A DNA stretch of 64,000 nucleotides from contig NW_024881994.1 in assembly GCF_019059575.1 (NCBI RefSeq), forward strand, positions 310,001 to 374,000, read 5' to 3'. Origin of the DNA: Amphibalanus amphitrite. Taxonomy: Eukaryota; Arthropoda; Thecostraca; Balanomorpha; Balanidae. The first letter of the stretch is position 1, and each line of letters starts with the position of its first letter. Below are positions 1-27,818 of this stretch, in pieces. A model generated the notes under the pieces. That model searched no databases. It was not told the DNA's origin and was given only the letters and a program-made list of their open reading frames with translations. The position numbers were made by a program, and so were the translations under genes.

Positions 1-303
1 GCGGATTGACGAGAGGATCACGATGATGCCCTTGGTTTGTTCCTATCTTGACTAATTCGAAAGTTATTCGAGAAAAACTCTCTCCATATCTAGCGCCGCC
101 ATTTTGACTTTTTCGACCCCTGTGACGTCATCTTTGACCTGACCTGAAAATGACCTTTGTAAAAATTGTAGATCTTGACCGTGCGTATCCGATGCCGTTT
201 ACCGTTTGTCGCTATCTTGCTTCGTTCTCGAGATCTCAGGGGGGGCCGAATCGCCCCCCCCCCCGCCAGTTTCTTGTCCCGGCGGAGCCCGCCAGGAATA
301 GGG
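1..303. mobile_element. TTAA-type element, right end
   Basis: The segment ends GCCAGGAATAGGG followed by TTAA (304-307). A G-run/C-run fold-back lies at about 239-261, 40-65 bases inside the end, as in the other TTAA elements. TGACGTCA (near 123) and TGACCTGACCTG lie inside. The left end is outside the window. Confidence 0.55.
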
Positions 304-307
304 TTAA

Positions 308-800
308 GGTTCTGAGAAATGTTCGAAGGCTCAAAGATCCCTGTATGGGCCCTCAGAGAACATGGATACCAGTGGGACTTTCAGAGGCCGGTTTGGGCCC
401 TCTGAAAGCTTCTTTAGGGCTCAGTGGAGCTCCTTAGGAGCCTTTGTTTAAAGCAAGCTCATGAGCCCTGCGACACTTGTACGGTACTTAAGCCTGTCGC
501 AGACATTTGACGAGAGTTGAGAAAGGCCCCGAAGATTTCGTTTCACGCTTTGAACGAAAATTGTGTCAGCACTCCAAAACTTATGAAAATCAGCTGTACA
601 ATGTAATAAAGAACGAACTAGGAACATGGAATGAATCACAGCATTGACATTTCCGAGTCTGGACTCGGAGTCTTGAAGATTTTGGCGACTGCGAGTCGGA
701 CTCTGGTTTGAACTGCTTGCTCCAACCGAGTCTGACCTCACAGGCATTCTCAGAAAGGTACCCTCATTTTTTCCCGACTCCAAAATCTCATCGGATCTGT
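308..800. repeat. Dispersed repeat R1, uninterrupted copy
   Basis: The reverse complement of this stretch recurs at 50534-50651 plus 52614-53000, where two TTAA elements separate the halves. The part at 310-436 holds GGGCCCTCAGA-like motifs also seen in the degenerate array at 52850-53410. I see no coding capacity. Confidence 0.7.
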
Positions 801-879
801 ATCGATCTCAGGGGGTGCCCGGTCCGAGGTTGGGGGGGGGGGCAAGCTGCCCCGCTTGCCCCCCCGTGGCGACGCTAAT

Positions 880-1299
880 GTTCTGAAATATTTGGACTGT
901 TCCTATGCGTACACACGGATCTAGAGGCATTTTCATTTTCTCCATTGACTTGTAATGGAAAGGTCACGCCACTGACCTGACCTTAGGTCACGGATATAAA
1001 AAATCCGAGATATACGAATTGTAGGCGCCCATAACACCATGCAATCCACCAAGTTTAAAACCTTTCTGACAAACACTGCAGGCTGGACATGATTGCAAAC
1101 TTTTTTAGGCTTGGTCGATTAACTTGACCTGGTAACCTGACCTGACATGACCTGTGGTCAAAAATTTCACACATTGTCCAAAATTGATGTACCAAAAGCT
1201 ACCCGAAGCGGCGCGGCGCTACGCGCCGCGGTTTTTTTATTCACACGCATAAAACGCGACAGGGTGGTAACATATGCCCCCCCCCCACTGGGGCGAAGG
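880..1299. mobile_element. TTAA-type element, truncated copy (right half)
   Basis: It is nearly identical to about 49615-50037, ending in a C-run and ACTGGGGCGAAGG before TTAA at 1300-1303. The left half is missing. A second G-run/C-run fold-back at 831-868 abuts it. Confidence 0.7.
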
Positions 1300-1303
1300 T
1301 TAA

Positions 1304-2645
1304 ATGAGCAGTTAAAGAAATTTAATATCATTTACTATTTGTATGCAAACTTTTTGCGATTTTTGATGCCTGCTCTGTGCTCAAAGATTATGAAACACTG
1401 GTGGTCATGACTAGCGTATGCCATGCTGGTAGACGCGAGTTCATAGTTGGCATAAGTATTTCGCTGTTGGGGCCTGTCTGGCATCCTGCTTGATCTATAC
1501 CTGGGGATTCAGAATCCCTCTCATTATATTGAATGATCATGCTATCCAAATGTTGCTGACAAGGAATGTGCTGATTGTTTGTTTGTTTTTTTTTTTTTTT
1601 TTTTTGGTGATTCTAATATTAGCAAAATGATCCAAAAATTCAGTTTTAATGAAATTAAGATGGACAAAAATACACAAGATTCTGTTCCCATGCTTGCAGA
1701 TGACTGTAAATGTCTAATTCAGACAGAGAAGATCAAAATGTATAATGGAACATTTAGTTTTAGGTGATAGCAATAAGTAGGTTTGCTTTGCAAAGTTTTC
1801 CAGGTCAAGTTTTTGCTACCAGCTGTATTGCTGAAGCTAAGGTCAAATAATTTTCCAAGGTGAAATTTTGCTTGTTTTTGAATATCTTATCTACAGATGA
1901 TGGGTAAAAGTGCAGCCACTACCATGAATAATTCAAGCTGTGGTCACCTGAGGCTGACGTGACCAAAGCTGATCTGTTCTAGCCAAGCTTGAAAGCCAAG
2001 CTGATCTGTTCTAAGCCTAGCCTTCTGCCAGAGGCAGGTGCTAGGTGTCACTGTAAGGTACTAGGTAGTTTAGCCTGTAGGGTTAGGTAAGCATAAGATC
2101 AGGTTAGGTTATGTCAGTTGCATTTAGTAGTAGAAAGTTTGGATAGGCTGGGACTTGGGTAAAATCAGTTTAGGATGGGCAAGGCATGGTTTTGTTGCAA
2201 TAGGATAATGTTGTACAGTGGATATTGCATAACCACCATACACCATATTTTATGGAAGACCAAGCTAACTCCTTCCGGGGCTTCTGTTCTGCCACTCATG
2301 TTCAGTTGGTGTTACCAGTCACCAATGAGTTCAAAGTTTGCCCACAGCCACAATATATGACTGCCTTCAATATACAATATACATGATGCAAGTGTTAAAT
2401 GATGCTTTGTGTTTCTCAACAACTATGTATTGTGCATTTTGATACATGTTCCCTTTGAAGGTATATTTGACATTTCTGAATAATTCGAACATTTGACCAC
2501 AATTGCCTATGTCCCATTTCCCATCTGTATCGTTTCTCAATAAACAAACAACAAATCATCATCCCCGAACGACAGCGCACCAACATCTCTGAGCCTAACA
2601 CATCTGTCTTTGGCCATAGGCCGGCGGAGGGCCGTGTGAGGGAGG
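1304..2645. other. Upstream flank of DCAF10
   Basis: AT-rich sequence with a poly-T run near 1585-1605 and no recognisable gene. The DCAF10 5' untranslated region and promoter should lie here. A CCATAG acceptor-like site at about 2615-2620 could join an upstream non-coding exon. I see no clear TATA box. Confidence 0.4.
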
Positions 2646-5600
2646 ATGCCCAAGTTTCCGCGCGCCACCGGCCGGGTGACGCTCTACCCGTACGACCGGC
2701 AGTACGGCTGGAGGCCCACGCTCGGCGACCAGGACGCCATCTCGTCCCGGCTCTACTCGCGGTGAGACCGGCTGCGCTAGCTACCCACGCGGATTGAATT
2801 ACACAGACGCTGACTGGGATGGCTGCGCTTGCGCCAGGTCACCAATGTTGGAATGCATCCACATAGACACATGTCATAAGGAAACATATTTGCATTGGAC
2901 TTTGCTTACATGCGTTTCACTCGCATAGCAATATAGGTAATGCTTTCTTAACCTGATCATGCGATTCATTTATGTCTGCTTTTTTCGTGAACTCCGGACA
3001 CGGCTAGCTGCATCGCTCTTGCTTAGTAATAATCACACTAGGGCCTAGCAAACGTGTCTGCCTATATACGGTAAAGACTTAATTTTTTATTGTAAGTGTA
3101 TACCCCAGTGTTTGCCAACCTTCACTGGACGAACTCTTAGTACAGAACTTGACCTTGAGGGACTCGCGATTGGAAACAGACATCCAAGCTTTTCGGTTGT
3201 GACTTGTGACACCCGTGGCCTGACACACTGGTACAGCTCATGGTCGTCTTTTAGGTAGGGTGAGCTGGTTACGGAGCGAGCGAAGCGAGCGTAGTCTTTC
3301 CTTAGATTAACGGAAATTTCTGAGTATGAGCGGCCGGCCGGCCGGCCGGCCGGCCGGCCGGCCGTGGTCACGCTTTTGCGAGGCTTATATCTCAGCAACC
3401 ACTTGACCGATTTACATGCGGTAAATTTTGTAGGGTAGCTTCATTCCTTCTACCAAGTATTGGACTATTCCCGATGCATGTGGGTGACCCCTTAAGCACG
3501 TGCCACGTGCAAAACGAAGAGGTGTCAGTTTTGTAATTGTTGCAATATCTCGGTAACTACTTGGCCGATTGCGCTGAAAGTTGGCATGTAGGTAGGCACC
3601 CACTAGGCACTGCATATCCATGTGCCAGAGTTGGGGTGCTGCTGCACGTGCGCACGTGCAGGGGTCGTTTCCAGATCTCGAGAACGGCTCGGCCGATGGC
3701 GCTCAAATTTGGTACACAGTTAGGGACCGGTTAGTAGGGTGCCGTGCACAAGTCAGTTGGGACCCATTTTGCACGTGCGCACGTGCAGAGTGCCGCTTCC
3801 AGATCTCGAGAACGGCTGGGCCGATTGTGCCCAAATTTGGTACATCGCTAGAGACCGGTTAGTAGGGTGCCGTGCACAAGTCAGTTGGAGGTACCCCCTC
3901 GCAATTTCGCACGTGCAAGGCCTACCCTCTCGCTCGCTCCGTTAGTCGCCCCAAAAGGCGTTATACTGGTTTTATGTCTTCAGCGAAGTTTTCCTTCTCA
4001 GTGTGGCACCTGTGGCGACATATGAAGATTTCAAGGGATCTGGTGGAGCCGTCTTTAACTTGGAATTCTCCAAGGATGGGTTCGTTTTACTTTTTTTCTT
4101 TACTTTGCGGAGATTTTTTGTCATTATATATGAACAAATGTCCCGGACGTAATCGTCCTACCGTAAAGTGGGGCTATTTGAGACAGTGGGGCTATTTGAG
4201 ACGGTATTTAAAATCGCTATAAAATGAAGAGCGTTTGATTTTTATGTGATATTTTTGCTCAGGAAGGTGTGGAATCGAGCAGTAAATTCGCCTGAGCAAA
4301 AATTAAGCATAAATTTCAAACGGTTTTTATTTTATAACGATTTTAAATACTGTCTCAAATAGCCCCACTGTCTCAAATAGCCCCACCTTACGGTACCTTT
4401 ATTTATACAGGTGGCCTCTGTAAAGAACGTGCTGTTGTTGCGTCGTGGACCATACATGTTACACTCGAAAGTCGCTAAACTACCGGTCCGGTGGTCAGCG
4501 TTACTCACCGCTAACGTGGTCTTTTCCCTAATCCCTACTAACACCCAGTGTTCTCCCCACCCGCTTGCGGCGCGTGCAGGAAGGTGCTGGTGGCGGCCTG
4601 CGAGCGGCGCTGTGTGCTTCTGTTCGACACGCTCACGCGCCGGAACGTGCACACCGTGGAGGAAGCGCATCAGGGATACGTCAACTGCGTCAAGTGAGTA
4701 ATCGACCGACTTCGTCCTTTTGCGATCCAGCTTTTTACAGATTGTGTTAACTTTATAACTGTGGGCGCTGAGGATCTCAGGCAGTCTGAAAGCTCAAAAC
4801 CCCAAATCATCGTCATCATTTCTGTGGAACTTGTTTGTCGTCTCGCTTTTTCAATAGCCTTCCGATTGTTGCGCAGGTTCCTGGACTGTCGCATGTTCGC
4901 CTCGTGCTCGGACGATAAGACGGTGGCCATCTGGGACGTGCGCAATCTGCGCCAGAAGGTGCACTGTCTGGAGGCGCACAGCAACTGGGTGAAGAACATC
5001 GAGTACCTGCCGCACAAGAGCCTGCTGGTCACGTCCGGCTTCGACGGCAGCATCTACACCTGGAATCTGAACAACGTCGGGTGCGTGATCGGTCGGCAGA
5101 TTACGTTACCTATGTCGATGGTTTAGTTGACACTTGCACTTAAGTCCACCTGGCTTGTAAGCGTTATCTCGCATTCAATATCACCTGGAGTTCGCTCATT
5201 TCTTGCTTAATCAGATTCCATGTTAGAGTTATTTGCTTGCTACCACGATGCAGACCTGCTGTATTTTCCCCAAAACCCTGTTCCTTGTCCCAGCTGCTAC
5301 GGACATGAACGTCAGTTGTATTAAGTTTCCATTCTCCAAACTTATTCGTGGCCTGTTCTCTGTTCGGCTCTTTCCTCTTCTCACCTCTCTGACTCTCCCT
5401 TTCTACCCTGAATCTCCCTTTCTGCCCTGACTCTCCCTTTCTACCCTGACTCTCCCTTTCTGCCCTGACTCTCCCTCTCGGCATGCGGCAGAGGCTCGGA
5501 GCAGCGGACGCAAAACACACGGGTACTGCACACCAACGGCCTGATGCGCACCAGTCTGACACCCGACTTCAGCAAGCTGGTGATCTGCACCAACAACGGC

Positions 5601-8600
5601 TACCTGATGGTGGTGCACGACGTCGACTTCGACACCATGCAGGAAGACCTGCGGGGCTTCAAGGTCAGTCTGGTGACAATCGGCAGCCTGTATTCTCCGA
5701 CGCTCTTTTTTGCGCCTCTGTGTTCTTTTCTGGGCCACATTTAACGTGCGGTTCTTTTTGTCACGTTTTGTCTTAGCGACTGGCTATATGAATCCGTTCA
5801 GCGCACGAAATACGGAGAACAGCACACCAAACAGGCAAACCCTGCGTCTAATCTGGAAGCGAGCGCTGACCCTGGTCTGCGGCTGTGTTTACGTTAACTC
5901 GCTCCGGAGGTATAATTGTGCCATTGTTTGTTCTGTTAATCGTCCCCGCCTGTCTATATTCGGCTCTGTGACACACGCCCGCTCCCCTCTGTCGCCAGCC
6001 GAGCCTGTATAAACTGATGCAGATCAGTAAGACGCCGTTCCCTGCGGCTGCCCGCTACACGCACCTGTTTGATACGTCTCGACGGCGCAACCGGATCGAG
6101 TTCATCACAGACTTCCCGGAAGGTGGGTCTGGCTGTTAACGTCCTCTCTACAGTGAAGTCTCTTGGTAGCTGGCGGTATCATCCGTCTCTTTACGGCTCA
6201 GGTCGAACGGTATCACGGTGCCATGAGTGCCGCAACAGTACGGGGTGGTTTGATTTGAACCGACGGTCTCGTCGGCTGGAGAGGTCGCTAGTCGGGGACC
6301 AGGGACAATGACCCGGGAGTTGGGCGTCCTTGCTCGGTTATCACAACCTTCGAGTGTTTTGGCGCAGGAGGTCTGGAAGAATATGCTAGTAGATGAGGGG
6401 AATCATTTCAAACGAACAGACGTCGATGCCCTCTGTCGTGCATGGCGAGACCTGCAGTTCGCATCCCGCCTTTCAGAGGACGCTAGCAAACCAATTTTAG
6501 CCAGTGCTTCGACGAACTGCGAGAGTAGCAGCTGTTTGTGCTATTGACAGCGGCGCGTCTTGGCCCTGCCGTGAGCATTTTTCAACCAGCAGATTTTCTT
6601 ATTTCCTCTTAGGTCTGCGTTATATCTGTAGGCACTGAAGCTAAAATGAAGCTGTTTTTCGTACCTGACGGGCACTCGCTGGCCCCACTGCTCTGCCAGC
6701 GTGGATTTTTTTTGTGAACTTTGCAACGCTATTTTTGCGAAATTCCGACACTACCTATTCGCTATTTGCCAGAATTTGACAAGGTTGCAACTGGCCGTAT
6801 AGAGTGAAGTTGCACTACACGTATCTTCTTTGAGGCATACGAAATCTTCTCGTTGCTGCCGCTAGCTTATGGACGTTTATTTGTTTGTCTTCCTGACCTT
6901 GAAACTCTAAAGGTTTAATTCATATTCGACCTATTTCTAATTATTGGTGAATCATGGTTAGCGTGAAATTGGTAGTCTTACAATCAGCTAGACACGTAAT
7001 TTTATTGTACGATATACTGCACAGTGCATATATCACTATGGGTAGTAGGTATTGCGTTCGTTGTTACCGAATAGAAGCAGAATTTAGCTCTGAGCCCACC
7101 CACGTCCGCTCACCACGGCCGTTTGTCCGCAGTCGTTTCTCGTCCCAAGTTTCTTGTGCTACGCCGACGTGTCGGTAATGATGAGAAATAGCGCCGTTTC
7201 AAGTCTAACTCATCAAAGGCCGAGGATGCGAGAAGTCGGCCAGTTGCCGCGAACTCGGCTAATTTAAATGTTTCACAGTAGCGAGCATTAGCGTCGGCGC
7301 CGGCTGCGGGACTCTGTCGGGGCATTGAGGCGAGCTGGTCGGCGGCCCGAGCAGCTCATCAAGAGCGCGGCACGCGACGCCGCTTTGGGGCCCGTCGCGC
7401 CGAGCGACCCATTACCGATCGGCTCGCAGCCCGATGGTTTATGGGCCCATCCATCCTGACTTTACCGCGCTACTCTCAATGCAGATCGGACGGCCTCGTT
7501 TGAGGTCATCGGGCTGTTCCGGGCCCCATTTGCAACGCGCTCCCGGTATATCCCCGCGCTCATGAGCCATTTATTTTGTGTCGTCTGTAACCTATTTTTA
7601 TTATTGAGACACTTTTTGACATTCAGTTATGTTATGGCTCGCGACCGATTTCAATCTTCGGTTATTTTTCCACGTCTTGAATTGTGTGCTGTGTCTTAGA
7701 GCCCTTGCATCAATTTTATATTTCCTTATTTAATTCTTTTGAAACGTTAACAACACTGTGTACAGTAGCTAATCTGAACACATGACAGGGCAATTCGGAC
7801 TTCTGATTTCCTGTTAAACCACTTACGCCCCTCCCTTCTGACGCCCCCGGAGTGTCTCTGCAGGAAACGAGGCAGAGATGATCGCCTCGCTGGCGATGCA
7901 CCCGCTCGGCTGGTGTGTGGCCAGCCGCAACACGAGCAGCGAGGAGGCCTCCGAGTGGACGTGCGTGCACGACATCCAGGACGAGCGGCTGCGGCCCGGA
8001 GACGACGACGCGGATCCGGACTCGTCCGGAGATCCGCCGGAGCCGGAGCTGCCTCCGCCGCCGCCTCCGCCGCCGCCAGAGCAGCTGGCCGACGACGAGC
8101 GGTCGCGGCGGCCGGCGGCCAGCAGCCCGGACCCGCTGCGGGAGCTGCAGGACATCTCCCAGTCGACCGGCTCGCTGTTCACGATCCGCGTCAACGGCCG
8201 GCGGCCGGACGGAGAGGCCGAGCCCGAAGAGCCGGGTGCCGGCGACACGGCCCGACGGCGGCCGCTCATGCAGATCCGCTTCAATGCCACGCTGCGCCAC
8301 GGCGCCGGCGAGCCCAGTCTGATCCACGAGCTGGCCGGCCGCAGCATCGAGCTGCGCGCGCCCTCGGCAGACGTGGTCGAGGCGCTCGAGATCATCCGCG
8401 AGCACCGGCGCCGCCAGCGCGCGCTCGAGCGCGGCGAGTCGCCCGATGTCGGCGGCGACGCTCAGGGTCCGTTCATCATCCGCGCCGGTCCGAGTCGGCA
8501 CGGCGGCGGCGCCGACTCGGTGTTCCTGATCGGCTCCCAGGCGCGCGCGAGGGAGCGCTACCGCCAGGTGGACCTGAGCCACCAGATCGCGCAGAACCGG

Positions 8601-8915
8601 CCGCGCCTGACGCGCTACATCGAGGAGCCCAACCTGCGACTGACGCACGGCTTCATCAAGGAGCTGTGCTTCAGCGCCGACGGCCGGCTGCTCTGCTCCC
8701 CGTTTGGCCACGGCGTGCGGCTGCTGGCCTTCAGCGAGACGGGCCAGGAGCTGAGCACGTGCTGGGCGCCGCCGGCGCGGCCGCTGCACGAGCTGGCCGC
8801 CACCTCGTCCCACAAGCGCGCTGTGGTGACGGCCAAGTTCTCGCCGTGCGAGTGTCTGCTGGTGACGGGCTGTCTGGGCGGCAGCGTGGTCTGGCACCAG
8901 CCGCGCCTGGTGTGA
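2646..8915 (+). CDS. DCAF10: DDB1- and CUL4-associated factor 10 (WD40 substrate receptor), seven coding exons
   Basis: Coding exons, worked out from reading frame and GT-AG borders: 2646-2761, 4002-4079, 4580-4693, 4877-5080, 5492-5663, 5999-6122, 7864-8915. All phases join and give 619 aa; the human protein is about 560 aa. An in-frame TGA nine bases upstream supports the ATG at 2646. The 78-nt second exon (GAVFNLEFSKDG) is easy to miss among repeats. Visible WD40 blocks are SDDKTVAIWDVRNL, TSGFDGSIYTWNL and, at the C-terminus, IKELCFSADGRLLCSPFGHG and TGCLGGSVVWHQP. The W-D-V-R in the first block is the DWD-box signature by which DCAF proteins bind DDB1. The family acts as a substrate receptor of CUL4-DDB1 E3 ubiquitin ligases. 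The last exon (about residues 270-619) carries an acidic, proline-rich insert with nine consecutive prolines near 8050-8080, probably disordered. An undetected exon upstream of 2646 remains possible. Confidence 0.93.
3258..3950. mobile_element. Inverted-ended element with E-box-bearing tandem units, DCAF10 intron 1
   Basis: ACGGAGCGAGCG at 3271-3282 is matched by its complement at 3931-3942. Between them lie about four degenerate units of roughly 130 bp (near 3393, 3540, 3672 and 3800). Each contains a motif such as GGCCGATT or GACCGATT and all but the last end in a pair of CACGTG hexamers (for example 3638-3661 and 3774-3788). A (GGCC)n run is at 3331-3363. Transposon class is unknown. Confidence 0.5.
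4161..4393. mobile_element. TA-flanked palindromic MITE, DCAF10 intron 2
   Basis: A 233-bp element between TA at 4159-4160 and 4394-4395. Its ends start CCGTAAAGTGGGG and CCGTAAGGTGGGG and extend as inverted repeats of nearly 60 bp. Each arm repeats GTGGGGCTATTTGAGAC twice. It is non-autonomous; the TA flanks suggest Tc1/mariner mobilisation. Confidence 0.8.
5393..5479 (+). repeat. 19-bp pyrimidine-rich tandem repeat before the exon 5 acceptor
   Basis: Units CTCTCCCTTTCTRCCCTGA at 5393, 5412, 5431 and 5450, with a partial fifth unit leading straight into the acceptor AG at 5490-5491. The array forms the polypyrimidine tract of the DCAF10 exon 5 acceptor. Confidence 0.9.
6123..7863 (+). other. 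DCAF10 intron 6 (1.7 kb)
   Basis: It opens with GTGGGT and ends TCTCTGCAG. Apart from a GC-rich patch at about 7310-7480, I see no repeat or second gene. ORFs here lack codon-like character. Confidence 0.6.
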
Positions 8916-9393
8916 GTCGCCGCGCCGCCCCGCGAGCCCTTCTGTGATAGACGCCTGCCGCCGCCGCCGCACGCGGCGGCTTCACGGACAGCCGGTGCTG
9001 GTCGGACGGCCGTGAGGGTCGGGCCGGTACCTCAGTCTGCCCGCTCCGCCGGTGCGCCCGCGTGTCGTTTTTGTTTACTGTGGCGAGTCTGTTTCGCCCG
9101 TGCCGGTTTATGGCCTCTGTCTGGCCAGCCGCCCCAGAGGCGGACACGGTAAAACTACGCCGTCTCAACCGGCCCAGAGTCGGAGTGTGGACGACTGTGC
9201 TGTCCTGGCCGCCAGAGGCTGACTGTGGGCGGCTGCGTCCGTGTGGGTGTGTCGGTGTATTTGTATGTTTGTTGTGGGACACGCGTCGGGTGGAAGCCGT
9301 ATACTGTTTGTTTGTGAAGACAATAATGTTCCCGCACGCGCCGCCCGACTCATGATGTGCGATCCCCGACGATCTTCCATGTTCTTTAGCTCA

Positions 9394-9399
9394 AATAAA
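9394..9399 (+). promoter_or_regulatory. Polyadenylation signal of DCAF10
   Basis: AATAAA lies 479 bases past the DCAF10 stop codon, in AT-rich sequence that follows a GC-rich 3' untranslated region. It is the first canonical signal downstream of the stop on this strand. Confidence 0.65.
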
Positions 9400-11500
9400 A
9401 CGATCATAATTGATTCGTTGATGTGTATTTCACAGAAACCCCATTGATGCCCCACAGTCCCTGAGGTGAACTGTAATAGGCACGGTAATGACAGGCAGGC
9501 AGTTAAAGCGCACGTAGTTCGATTCATCTGCGCGACACAGCGAGCGGGTGGCGCACGCCGACGCAGTAAAGCAGTAGCAAAAATACATGTGAATCAAGAA
9601 TATGAGGAATAGGGAGTAACTGGTCGCGTGGCTAGACAGGCAAGTGCGAAAGAGCGCCGCCAAACGCCCCGAGAAGGGGCAGCTGCAGCCCGCGGTCCAA
9701 ACAGATCACAGCGCTCCATGGCGAGACATGAAAGCAGCCGGTTAACTCAGTGCCCACATAACACACCAGTCAGCGTTCTGACGAGACATGACAACAGCCT
9801 CCGCCTGCGCTGCGGCACGTCAACGGGTTGAGGCTGGCGGACAGGTCAATCACAGCTCTGCTCACACATTCAGAGCGTTGAGGAAGCACCCAGACGCCGC
9901 AGCGGCCAAAGCGTAAACAGAGCTCACCGCGGGCAGCTGCAGCGGCCGGCGGCGGCGACCCGTCCATCGTCGGGGCCCGGCTGGAGCGAGAGGACTGGCG
10001 GGCCGGCCGGGAGGGCTGGGTCGGGACGCACACCCGCGGGCTCACACACACGGCACGCGAGCGACAACAATCCATCAAAGCACACCCTATTGCACATCGA
10101 GACACCAAAGCAATGCTATAAGTACACACAACCTTGTACTGACCACGGGGTAGTGTTGGAAAGTGGGGATACGAACAGACAGACATATACTCCCACAGAC
10201 ACGGACGTGTGTACCCCACAAGGCAACAGAATTCTTTCACCCCAGCAGCATCCCAGCAGCAGCAGGTGTACTCCATTAAATACGGCTAGTACCGGTACGG
10301 AGCTGCGCTGCGTCATACCCTTCCCAATTAGGTGAGGGAGATCCCGCGGGGTCACCCACCGCCCTTGTATGACGGCAACGGGATACATTTGAACGACGCA
10401 GCAATTATGCTATAGATGGAAACTCGTGGAAACGCACAGAAGCCCAGTCACAGAGCTGTGGAAAAACGGTTCTACTGAAATCACCAACTACGAATTTATT
10501 CTATATATAATTCTAGTTTATCCGACAAGTTTGATAGAAGTTGGACTATTTTCATGCTCCACAAAAAGGAATTCATCAGATGAAATGACTCCGACCTCAA
10601 CCCTATGTAACACAGGGTGATTTTGCGTAGCCAGCCTCAATAAAGAGACGTGTGCCACTGGTAGGAATATGTCCAGTCGACCAACACCTAAATTTAACCT
10701 CACAACGAAGCTCAGCCGTTGCAAAAACCAGCAAGGTTTCTCACTTAGGGCTACGGTTGGCACAGCAACATCGGGCGCGGGCTCGGTGCGTATTTGAGTT
10801 TGTGGCGTTAGCCGAGGGTGTGTGAGTGACCTTAGCGGCGGCGGCGTGCCCCGAGAGCCCGCCCCATCTGAGGCACGCCACATGAAGACACCACTGCCCT
10901 GGGGTGAGTCTGAGAGTATGGTCACGGGGTCCCGCTGACGGGTCTAGGCCCTTCATCAAGCTACTTGGCTACAAACGGTAGATGGCACACCGCTAGCGGG
11001 CTCTATCTGACCTCACAGGTCACCTGCGGAGCACGGAGCACGGGCAGCGGGGCAGCTACTGAAGTGATTAAGGCGCGTCACATCTGTGCGCAGCAGACGC
11101 GTGTTGGACCCTCGAATTATAAACGGCAGCGCGAGCTGTGCGAAACGGCTGCAAATTGAGCGACAGTGGCGAGCAGTATCGGTACGTCCCAGATTAATAA
11201 AGGCTGACATTTAAACAAATATCGTAACAACAACCCATTCAAATCGGACCACAGTCAGCATTCATCCACGACAAAAATAAAACAAGTAAATAAAATCGTC
11301 TGATTAAGCACACAGGACAACAGCTATATGGCCTCTTCAACAATATCCCTTGGCTGCATCACATTTCGATATTACTAAGTACATCATCCACGGAAACCCA
11401 AATGCACATCTGACAGGTCGGGGACTTAAACTGACCGCCGGCAGTCCCGACTTGACAGCGTCCCCGCCCACACGCACACAGACACGCACACAGGAGTCCA
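9400..11500. other. Intergenic region between convergent DCAF10 and copine
   Basis: No convincing exon or RNA gene. A short duplication of a GAGACATGA-containing stretch lies at about 9720-9800. The copine 3' untranslated region should lie toward the right end of the 9400-12092 interval; no close minus-strand AATAAA was found for it. Confidence 0.4.
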
Positions 11501-11903
11501 GGGCCCTGTTTCACCGGTGATAGCAGCACGCTGCTATCAAATTGCGCGAGCTGACGTAATGTGATGACGTCATACTGCTGACGTAAGGGGCAATTCTGGC
11601 GCACGATTGCCGCAATATTGTTTTACGTCATCAGCTAAATGTTCGAAGTTAATGTCCAAATTTTTCCTAAACCCAACTTCTTTTAAATACATCATATTGA
11701 AAAATTATATATCAAAAATATATATACTATCATGACTGCGTAAACTCTTACTTTTAGGCTCATACGTCACTTAATGCCGCCGCCAAGGTCGCGGCAATCG
11801 TGCGCCGGAACTACCCATTACGACAACAGTATGGCGTCACGACATGACGTCAGCTCGCGAAACGTGATAGCAGCTTGCTGCTATCACCGGTGAAACAGGG
11901 CCC
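11501..11903. mobile_element. 403-bp palindromic MITE
   Basis: The ends GGGCCCTGTTTCACCGG (left) and its complement (right) continue as inverted arms of more than 100 bp, including GATAGCAGCAnGCTGCTATCA and CGCACGATTGCCGC. Flanks do not show an obvious target duplication, so the superfamily is undetermined. Confidence 0.75.
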
Positions 11904-12092
11904 AGCCCAGCGGGCGAGCGCCGCCCCTAGTCTGGCGAGGACCCCCGGGGTGGGGTGGGGTGGGTACAAGGGGAGCCGGGGGCACACCAGACAGGACACA
12001 CCGGACACATTGGACACACGGGATGCCAGTCACCCAGAGGTCGGGGAGCGCCCATAATATCCACGTCAGGTCAGGTCTCCGTTCGATCGGCC

Positions 12093-27818
<15,726 letters not shown>

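Noticed and set aside
7716..8972. 418-codon minus-strand frame over the last DCAF10 exon
   Set aside because: Antisense shadow of a GC-rich exon; no recognised motifs, while the plus strand encodes conserved DCAF10 sequence.
9770..10276. 168-codon minus-strand frame between the two genes
   Set aside because: Composition and content (Cys- and Ser-rich, no domain) look random; no splice or start support.
10495..10500. Minus-strand AATAAA as the copine polyadenylation signal
   Set aside because: It lies about 1.6 kb past the copine stop with a MITE in between; too weak to assign.
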